Positions 6,497 through 11,715 of a DNA stretch of 11,715 nt are shown piece by piece; the first letter of the stretch is position 1, and the number at the start of each line of letters is the position of its first letter. This stretch comes from Actinobacteria bacterium UBA2286 (GTDB taxonomy: Bacteria > Actinomycetota > Coriobacteriia > Anaerosomatales > Anaerosomataceae). The stretch is from positions 1 through 11,715 of the forward strand of contig DDWM01000023.1 of assembly GCA_002345925.1 (NCBI GenBank). Direction: 5' to 3'. The position numbers and the translations under genes are program-made. The notes beneath the pieces are model-generated. The model was not told the origin of the DNA. It saw only the letters and a program-made list of their open reading frames with translations, and searched no databases.

Positions 6497-6526
6497 AAGG
6501 CTCCTGACTCCGGTCGGGAGCCTTTT
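6497..6526 (+). terminator. Strong rho-independent terminator after tRNA-Lys
   Basis: Bases 6497-6508 pair with 6513-6524 over 12 base pairs (one T-G wobble) around a TCCG tetraloop. A run of four T (6523-6526) overlaps the stem end. It closes the tRNA block and insulates the transporter gene downstream. Confidence 0.9.
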
Positions 6527-6550
6527 GCGTCGCCGTTCTATCGCTCGCGC

Positions 6551-6579
6551 TTGACCGGGGTGTCCTCGGACTGTAGAGT
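6551..6579 (+). promoter_or_regulatory. Promoter for the SulP transporter gene
   Basis: TTGACC (6551-6556), a 17-base spacer and TAGAGT (6574-6579) match the sigma-70 pattern at ideal spacing. The expected start near 6586 gives a leader of about 95 bases. The leader contains the palindrome CCCGCGGG (6619-6626) and a hairpin CTGTC/GACAG (6631-6646). I do not recognise a riboswitch class in it. Confidence 0.6.
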
Positions 6580-6681
6580 TCGCCGTTCCGCCTGCTGGCC
6601 CCCGGTGCCCTTCCATGTCCCGCGGGATCGCTGTCCTCGGCGACAGGCGTGAGACATACGCATTCCATGAAGGAGATGTAA

Positions 6682-8205
6682 TTGAGTTCAGCCATGACCC
6701 CGCAAGAGATCAAAACCAACCTGCTTAGCGGATTGACCGTTGCGCTCGCGCTTGTGCCTGAGGCAATCGCTTTCGCGCTTGTGGCGCATGTTGATCCCCT
6801 GGTCGGTTTGTACGCGGCGCTGATCATCTCCTTCGTTACCTCGTTGTTCGGTGGTCGACCCGGAATGATCTCAGGCGCAACGGGCGCGCTCGCCGTCGTC
6901 GCGGTCGCGCTGGTCGTGGAGCATGGAGTGCAGTATCTCTTCGCGGCCGTGATTCTCATGGGCATTCTGCAGGTGGCGTTCGGGCTGCTGAGGCTTGGGA
7001 AGTTCATCCGCATGGTGCCCTACCCGGTGATGCTCGGATTCGTCAACGGTTTGGCCGTCGTCATCTTCATGGCGCAGTTCCAGAGCTTGAAGGTCCCAGG
7101 ACCTGACGGCGTCGCTACATGGATGCAGGGTCCGGAGCTTCTGTTGATGCTAGGACTTATCGCCCTCACGGTCGGGATCATCTATCTGCTCCCAAGGTTG
7201 ACCAAAGCTGTTCCGGCAACACTCGTTGGCATTGTTGCTGTGTCCGGACTGGTCTTCGCACTAGGACTGGATACCCGGACGGTCGGCGACATGGCTTCAA
7301 TCGCCGGCGGGCTGCCCAAGTTCAATTTACCGATGGTTCCCTTCAGCCTTGAGACTCTGCGAATCGTCCTTCCGTACTCACTGATCATGGCAGCCGTGGG
7401 CCTCATCGAGACGCTGCTTACCCTGAACCTGATCGACACCATGACGGACACCCGCGGCCGCCCGAACAAGGAGTGCCTCGCGCAGGGTGCTGCTAACGTC
7501 GTCACCGGCCTTTTCGGCGGCATGGGCGGTTGCGCGATGATCGGCCAGAGCATGATCAACGTGAACAACGGTGCGCTCAGGCGGCTGTCCGGCCTCTCGG
7601 CAGCCGTGTTCTTGCTCTCCTTCATCCTCTTCGGATCACCGCTTATCGAGCAAATCCCTCTGGCGGCGCTCGTGGGAGTCATGGTTGTGGTTGCCGAGAA
7701 GACCTTCGAGTGGGGAAGTATCCGTTCGCTTCGTAGTGTCCCGCGCGCCGACGCGCTGATCGTCATCGGTGTGACCGTTGTGACTGTCATGACAGACCTT
7801 GCTATCGCCGTGATCGCCGGCGTCATCATCGCTGCCCTCGTTTTCGCATGGGAGCATGCCAAGCACATCAACGTGACCAAGTACGATGATGCGAACGGTT
7901 GGCGCGTATACGAGCTAGAGGGATCGCTGTTCTTCGCATCCGCCGGCGAGTTCCAGACTTTGTTCGCGCCGAAGGATGATCCTCAGGACGTTGTAGTCGA
8001 ATTCAAGCGTGCCAGAGTGGTCGACCACTCTGCACTCGAAGCGATCGATGCGCTAGCTGCGCGCTACGAGGCTGCAGGCAAGCGGCTGCACCTGCGTCAC
8101 CTGAGCCCCGACTGCCTTGAGCTGCTCGACAAGGCGAAGGGAATGATGGAAGTAAACGTGTTGGAGGACCCGCATTATCACGTCGCAGATGACAAGCTCG
8201 CCTGA
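6682..8205 (+). CDS. SulP family inorganic anion transporter with STAS domain
   Basis: An SLC26/SulP-type secondary transporter of 507 residues. Residues about 10-390 are a series of hydrophobic segments forming the membrane transport domain, including the early family stretch LVPEAIAFALVAHVDPLVGL and the Gly-rich GGMGGCAMIGQSMINVNNG region. Residues about 398-500 form a cytoplasmic STAS domain, with Asp448 and Ser450 (DHSA) at the position phosphorylated in anti-sigma-antagonist STAS proteins. Known family members carry sulfate, bicarbonate or dicarboxylates, and the sequence alone does not decide the substrate. No sulfate-assimilation or carbonic anhydrase gene lies nearby. The start is taken as TTG 6682 because AAGGAGA (6670-6676) is five bases upstream. 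ATG 6694 would be too far from that site. It stands alone between two tRNA units with its own promoter. Confidence 0.93.
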   Translation: MSSAMTPQEIKTNLLSGLTVALALVPEAIAFALVAHVDPLVGLYAALIISFVTSLFGGRPGMISGATGALAVVAVALVVEHGVQYLFAAVILMGILQVAFGLLRLGKFIRMVPYPVMLGFVNGLAVVIFMAQFQSLKVPGPDGVATWMQGPELLLMLGLIALTVGIIYLLPRLTKAVPATLVGIVAVSGLVFALGLDTRTVGDMASIAGGLPKFNLPMVPFSLETLRIVLPYSLIMAAVGLIETLLTLNLIDTMTDTRGRPNKECLAQGAANVVTGLFGGMGGCAMIGQSMINVNNGALRRLSGLSAAVFLLSFILFGSPLIEQIPLAALVGVMVVVAEKTFEWGSIRSLRSVPRADALIVIGVTVVTVMTDLAIAVIAGVIIAALVFAWEHAKHINVTKYDDANGWRVYELEGSLFFASAGEFQTLFAPKDDPQDVVVEFKRARVVDHSALEAIDALAARYEAAGKRLHLRHLSPDCLELLDKAKGMMEVNVLEDPHYHVADDKLA

Positions 8206-8261
8206 TTTGAGGGCTTTGCGATAGCTCGAACATCACTCATGTCTGCTTGCGGTCGCCTTTT

Positions 8262-8270
8262 TGCTATCAT
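8262..8270 (+). promoter_or_regulatory. Extended -10 promoter for tRNA-Leu (possibly also tig-clpP-clpX)
   Basis: TGCTATCAT (8262-8270) contains an extended -10 (TG, one base, TATCAT). The -35 region is weak. The expected start near 8277 falls just before a small hairpin GGCT/AGCC (8279-8290) that abuts the mature 5' end of tRNA-Leu. I see no clear promoter between tRNA-Leu and tig. Confidence 0.45.
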
Positions 8271-8292
8271 GAATGCTTGGCTCGTTAGCCGC

Positions 8293-8376
8293 GCGGGCGT
8301 GGCGGAATGGCAGACGCGCCGGGTTTAGGTCCCGGTGAGGCAACTCGTGGAGGTTCAAATCCTCTCGCCCGCACCA
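8293..8376 (+). tRNA. tRNA-Leu (anticodon TAG)
   Basis: Class II tRNA. Acceptor stem GCGGGCG/CGCCCGC is perfectly paired. Anticodon stem CCGGG/CCCGG encloses loop TTTAGGT with TAG at 8326-8328. A long variable arm (about 8336-8348) is typical of leucine tRNA. The T-loop is TTCAAAT. Discriminator A is at 8373 and CCA is encoded at 8374-8376. The tig start lies 58 bases after its 3' end, with no terminator between. Confidence 0.96.
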
Positions 8377-8433
8377 CTACGTAAAGACAGCCCGCAGTAG
8401 GCGTGCTGGAACACCTGTACACCTGGAGGATCG

Positions 8434-9813
8434 TTGGAAACCACCGTCGAGCGTTTGGAAGGCAATCTCGTCCGTCTGTCCGTTACCATCCCGGCAGCTG
8501 ACGTAGACACTGCGATTGAGAAGGCGTACCGCGAAGTCGCGGGCAAGCTGCGTATACCCGGGTTCCGGAAGGGCAAAGCCCCCCGCCCGATCATCGATTC
8601 ACACGTTGGCCCCGAGGCTGTGCTCGCCGAGGCACAGGAGGCGCTGGTCGATGAGTCGTACCCGCTGGCGGTGGACGACGAGGGCCTGCGCCCGATCGAG
8701 TCGCCAGACATGGGAGAACTCGATTCGCTCGTACCCGGAGAGCCGTTCACGTACGTCGCCGAGGTGCCGGTGCGCCCCGAGTTTAAGCTGAGCTCGCTGG
8801 ATGACTTGCGAATCGTTGCAGGCGCCAAGACTACGACCGATGCCGAGGTCGATTCTCAGGTCGAGCACACCCGCGAGCGTTTCGCGACGGTGGAGCCGGT
8901 CGAGCGTGCGGTTGAAGCTGAGGATTTCGTGCTGCTTTCATTCGTCGGCACCGTCGACGGTGAAGCATACGATGGCAATACCGTAGACAAGTACCTCTTT
9001 GAGATGGGCCGCGGACTCATGCCTGTCGAGTTCGATGCGGCGCTCGTCGGCGCCTCTGCCGGTGACGAGGTCGTGGCCGAGTTCGACATTCCCGAAACCT
9101 CTTCCAATGAGGAGTTCGTCGGCAAGAAGGCCCGGTTTGATGTCACTGTTCACGAGGTCAAGGCAAAGGTCATGCCCGAACTCGACGACGAGTTCGCGGC
9201 GAGTGTCGGCGGTTTTGACACACTCGCCGAGATGCGTGACGACATCCGCAAGAAGCTCGACGATGCCAAGGCAGTCGGCTACAACCGACGTGTAGAGATG
9301 CTCGCCCGCGAGCTCATCGGTTCGCGCCTTGATGGCGAGGTTCCCGAGGAGATCGTTAAGCAGCGCACGGCGAGCATGACCCGTGACTTCTTCGAGAGCC
9401 TCGAGCAGCGCAAGATGTCGCTCCCGGATTACCTGGAGGCGACGGGCGTTGAGGTCACGCAGATTCAGGCAGATATCGCCGAACAGGCGAAGCTGCGTGT
9501 GTCTGAGGATCTTGCACTTGAGGCGCTTTTCGTTGCCAAGGGTATGGAAGTCACTGACGCCGATATGGACGAAGCATTCCTCGAGATCGCAGGCGGCGAC
9601 GCATCGGCCGTGGCCGAAGCGCGTGCCGATCTTCGCAGTTCCGGTGCGACGCCGATCGTGAAGGAGAGCATCGCCCACCAGAAGGCGCTTGAGTGGCTGA
9701 TCGCCAACGTTGAGATCCTCGAAGAGGAGTTCTCTGCTCCCGAAGAGAAGAAGGCCAAGAAGGCCGCACCCAAGCGCAAGAGCGCGAAGGCTGAGAAGGC
9801 CGAAGAGGAGTAA
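8434..9813 (+). CDS. tig: Trigger factor, ribosome-associated chaperone
   Basis: Chaperone that docks on ribosomal protein L23 at the peptide exit and shelters nascent chains. The 459 residues fall into three domains. The N-terminal ribosome-binding domain carries the signature GFRKGKAP at residues 43-50, exactly where E. coli has it. An FKBP-type peptidyl-prolyl isomerase domain spans about 150-245, and a helical C-terminal chaperone domain about 246-435. The tail, residues about 436-459, is almost only Lys, Ala and Glu. In the FKBP domain the Tyr of the usual FPEDY segment appears to be Ser223, and the VIPGF-like strand reads LMPVEF, so isomerase activity may be reduced. Start TTG 8434 is chosen because GGAGGA (8425-8430) is three bases upstream and family homology begins at once. 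It heads tig-clpP-clpX, a common bacterial gene order. Confidence 0.97.
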   Translation: METTVERLEGNLVRLSVTIPAADVDTAIEKAYREVAGKLRIPGFRKGKAPRPIIDSHVGPEAVLAEAQEALVDESYPLAVDDEGLRPIESPDMGELDSLVPGEPFTYVAEVPVRPEFKLSSLDDLRIVAGAKTTTDAEVDSQVEHTRERFATVEPVERAVEAEDFVLLSFVGTVDGEAYDGNTVDKYLFEMGRGLMPVEFDAALVGASAGDEVVAEFDIPETSSNEEFVGKKARFDVTVHEVKAKVMPELDDEFAASVGGFDTLAEMRDDIRKKLDDAKAVGYNRRVEMLARELIGSRLDGEVPEEIVKQRTASMTRDFFESLEQRKMSLPDYLEATGVEVTQIQADIAEQAKLRVSEDLALEALFVAKGMEVTDADMDEAFLEIAGGDASAVAEARADLRSSGATPIVKESIAHQKALEWLIANVEILEEEFSAPEEKKAKKAAPKRKSAKAEKAEEE

Positions 9814-9815
9814 GC

Positions 9816-10427
9816 ATGACCCACAAAGCAAACGGACTTGTTCCCATCGTTGTCGAGCAGACGTCGCGTGGTGAGCGTTCTTTCGACATCTTCTCCCGCT
9901 TGCTCAACGAGCGAGTGGTCTTCCTCGGCCATGAGATCGACGACAGCATTGCAAGTCTCGTCATCGCTCAGCTTCTCCACCTGGAGAGCGAGGATCCGGA
10001 TAAAGACATCAATCTCTACATCAACTCACCGGGTGGCTCGGTCACCTCGGGCATGGCTATCTACGACACGATTCAGTACATCCGCTCCGATGTGAGCACG
10101 ATTTGCATCGGCCAGTGCGCTTCAATGGCTGCCGTTCTTGTTGCCGCCGGCGCTCATGGCAAGCGCTTTGCACTGCCTAACAGCCGGGTGCTTATCCACC
10201 AGCCGTGGGGCGGTACGCAGGGTCAGGTTACTGACATCGAGATCCAGGCCAAGGAGATGCTGCGCATGCGAGCGACCCTTGACGAGGTTCTTGCGAAGCA
10301 TACCGGCCAGTCGGTCGAGAAGATCCATCTTGATACAGAGCGTGACAACATCATGACCGCCGCCGAAGCCGTTGCGTACGGTCTCGTGGATGCCGTCATG
10401 GAACACCGTCCGAAGAGCGAGGCATAA
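9816..10427 (+). CDS. clpP: ATP-dependent Clp protease proteolytic subunit
   Basis: Serine peptidase that assembles into two stacked heptamer rings and degrades proteins fed by ClpX or other Clp ATPases. The 203 residues contain the full triad: Ser103 in GQCASMAA, His128 in IHQPWGG and Asp177 in ERDNIMTA. The mature-like N-terminus LVPIVVEQTSRGER begins at residue 8, so any propeptide is very short. The ATG lies two bases after the tig stop, with GAGGAG (9805-9810) inside the last tig codons, so translation is probably coupled. clpX starts five bases after the stop. Only one clpP is present here, unlike the clpP1-clpP2 pair of many other actinobacteria. A second copy elsewhere cannot be excluded. 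Confidence 0.98.
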   Translation: MTHKANGLVPIVVEQTSRGERSFDIFSRLLNERVVFLGHEIDDSIASLVIAQLLHLESEDPDKDINLYINSPGGSVTSGMAIYDTIQYIRSDVSTICIGQCASMAAVLVAAGAHGKRFALPNSRVLIHQPWGGTQGQVTDIEIQAKEMLRMRATLDEVLAKHTGQSVEKIHLDTERDNIMTAAEAVAYGLVDAVMEHRPKSEA

Positions 10428-10432
10428 GAACC

Positions 10433-11710
10433 GTGGAACATCGCGACAGCACAGAGAACCTGGTGTGTTCGTTCTGCGGCAAGCCGCAGCACCAGGTCCG
10501 CAAACTCATAGCCGGTCCGGGTGTCTACATCTGCGATGAATGCGTTGACCTGTGCAACGACATCGTCGATGAAGGCCAGGTTGATGAGTGGACGCCCGCT
10601 GGGCCCGAGGAGCTTCCGACCCCGCGTGAGATCCTCTCGATGCTCGACGACTATGTCGTGGGTCAGGATCTGGCGAAGAAGACGCTTGCGGTCGCGGTCT
10701 ACAACCACTACAAGCGCGTTCGTTGCGCTCCTTGCGACAACTCTGACGACGTTGAGATCGCCAAGAGCAACATCTTGCTTCTCGGCCCAACCGGCTGTGG
10801 CAAGACGCTGCTTGCACAGACGCTTGCGCGTATCCTCAAGGTTCCGTTCGCGATCGCTGATGCAACGACACTTACCGAAGCGGGCTACGTCGGCGAGGAC
10901 GTCGAGAACATCTTGCTCAAGCTCATTACGGCGGCCGACTTCGATACCTCGAAGGCCGAGGTTGGCATCATCTATATCGATGAGATCGATAAGATCGCCC
11001 GTAAGGCCGAGAACCTGTCGATCACGCGCGATGTCTCCGGCGAAGGCGTGCAGCAGGCGCTGCTGAAAATCCTCGAAGGCACCGTCGCCTCCGTCCCGCC
11101 GCAGGGCGGCCGGAAGCACCCGCATCAGGAGTTCATCCAGATCGACACCACGAACATCCTTTTCGTCTGCGGCGGCGCGTTCTCCGGCATCGACAAGATC
11201 ATCGAGAAGCGCATCGGCCACAAGATCTTAGGCTTCGGCGCGGAAGTGACCAGCAACGTCCAGAAGGACATCGGCGAAACGCTCAAGAGCATCCTGCCGG
11301 AAGACCTCCTCAAGTTCGGACTGATTCCGGAGTTTGTGGGTCGTATGCCGATCATCGTCACGCTGGAAAACCTCGACGAGAACGCGCTGATGCGCATCCT
11401 CACCGAACCCAAGAACGCGCTGACCAAACAGTATCAGCGGTTGTTCGAGATGGACGGCGTCGAGCTGAGCTTTGACGAAGAGGCGCTGCGAGCGGTCGCC
11501 AAGAAGGCCATCGAGCGCAAGACCGGCGCACGCGGACTTCGTGCCATACTCGAAGACGTGATGCTGGACATCATGTTCGATCTGCCCTCGCGTGATGACA
11601 TCGGCTTCTGCCGCATCACCAAGGACGTCATCGAGAAGGTCTGCCCGCCGCTGCTCGTTGAGAGCACAGGCGAGAAGAAGGCCGCAAAGAAACCCAAGCA
11701 GTCGGCGTAA
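10433..11710 (+). CDS. clpX: ATP-dependent Clp protease ATP-binding subunit
   Basis: AAA+ unfoldase that recognises tagged substrates, unfolds them and threads them into ClpP. The 425 residues begin with a C4 zinc-binding domain (Cys12, Cys15, Cys34, Cys37) used for dimerisation and adaptor binding. The AAA+ core follows: Walker A GPTGCGKT (118-125), Walker B IIYIDEID with Asp183-Glu184, and sensor 2 GARGLR (365-370). The ClpP-docking loop reads LGF (266-268), a conservative change from the common IGF. The last residues (GEKKAAKKPKQSA) form a basic tail. The GTG start at 10433 is five bases after the clpP stop. The purine run GAGCGAGG (10415-10422) is a distant ribosome binding site, and the zinc-finger motif sets the start closely. 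Five bases of the window follow its stop, so no terminator can be judged. Confidence 0.98.
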   Translation: MEHRDSTENLVCSFCGKPQHQVRKLIAGPGVYICDECVDLCNDIVDEGQVDEWTPAGPEELPTPREILSMLDDYVVGQDLAKKTLAVAVYNHYKRVRCAPCDNSDDVEIAKSNILLLGPTGCGKTLLAQTLARILKVPFAIADATTLTEAGYVGEDVENILLKLITAADFDTSKAEVGIIYIDEIDKIARKAENLSITRDVSGEGVQQALLKILEGTVASVPPQGGRKHPHQEFIQIDTTNILFVCGGAFSGIDKIIEKRIGHKILGFGAEVTSNVQKDIGETLKSILPEDLLKFGLIPEFVGRMPIIVTLENLDENALMRILTEPKNALTKQYQRLFEMDGVELSFDEEALRAVAKKAIERKTGARGLRAILEDVMLDIMFDLPSRDDIGFCRITKDVIEKVCPPLLVESTGEKKAAKKPKQSA

Positions 11711-11715
11711 CGAGA

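Noticed and set aside
5926..6526. tRNA cluster as an integration site for a mobile element
   Set aside because: No integrase, no repeated tRNA 3' end and no foreign-looking genes occur on either side within the window.
5785..6616. Short minus-strand frames encoding GFEPATLCSQSR-, RIRTCDPLLPKQMRYQ- and YRDRTYDLGIKSPLLYQL-like peptides
   Set aside because: These are the well-known spurious translations of tRNA genes read on the opposite strand. They coincide exactly with the tRNA block.
6694..6696. ATG as the SulP transporter start
   Set aside because: The only good ribosome binding site (6670-6676) is about 17 bases away, while TTG 6682 is at ideal spacing.
8206..8265. Possible terminator after the SulP gene ending in CCTTTTT
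   Set aside because: I could find no complementary stem upstream of the T-run. The T-run more likely belongs to the spacer of the tRNA-Leu promoter region.
10223..11221. Long minus-strand open frame (332 codons) opposite clpP/clpX, and similar ones opposite tig (8938-9831) and the SulP gene (7182-7880)
   Set aside because: All lie antisense to well-conserved genes, show skewed composition and have no motifs. They are shadows of biased third-position usage.

Overview
This window is an ordinary chromosomal stretch of a high-GC bacterium, most likely an actinomycetote. Two things point that way. The run murI - metallo-beta-lactamase-fold gene - rph - rdgB matches the order known from Mycobacterium (murI, Rv1339, rphA, Rv1341). 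The ClpX P-loop also has the actinobacterial-style form with Cys. A cheA/cheB pair, a single clpP and CCA ends encoded in all six tRNA genes fit a deep-branching class such as Coriobacteriia better than Streptomyces or Mycobacterium. That class-level placement is inference. All genes read on the plus strand, and I see no mobile element, CRISPR array or defence island.

Layout. (1) 1-2781: the 3' part of a CheA histidine kinase with a C-terminal receiver domain, then cheB. This is the end of a chemosensory operon that begins upstream of the window. (2) 2794-5845: a tightly packed, partly overlapping operon of murI (D-glutamate for peptidoglycan), a metallo-beta-lactamase-fold hydrolase, rph (tRNA 3' trimming) and rdgB (removal of non-canonical purine NTPs). 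A -10 box lies 7 bases before the murI ATG with no ribosome binding site, which suggests a leaderless mRNA. (3) 5866-6526: five tRNA genes (Pro-TGG, Gly-TCC, Arg-TCT, His-GTG, Lys-CTT) in about three transcription units, closed by a strong terminator. (4) 6551-8205: a SulP-family anion transporter with a STAS domain, with its own promoter and a leader of about 95 bases. (5) 8262-11710: tRNA-Leu-TAG followed by tig, clpP and clpX, the nascent-chain chaperone plus the ClpXP protease.

The genes form three functional themes: signal transduction and adaptation; cell-wall, RNA and nucleotide housekeeping; and protein folding and turnover. I found no convincing undescribed system. The most useful leads are the leaderless murI start, the MBL protein as a candidate Rv1339-type cAMP phosphodiesterase, the CheA-receiver hybrid next to cheB, the altered FKBP pocket of trigger factor, and the lysine/alanine-rich tails on both trigger factor and ClpX.
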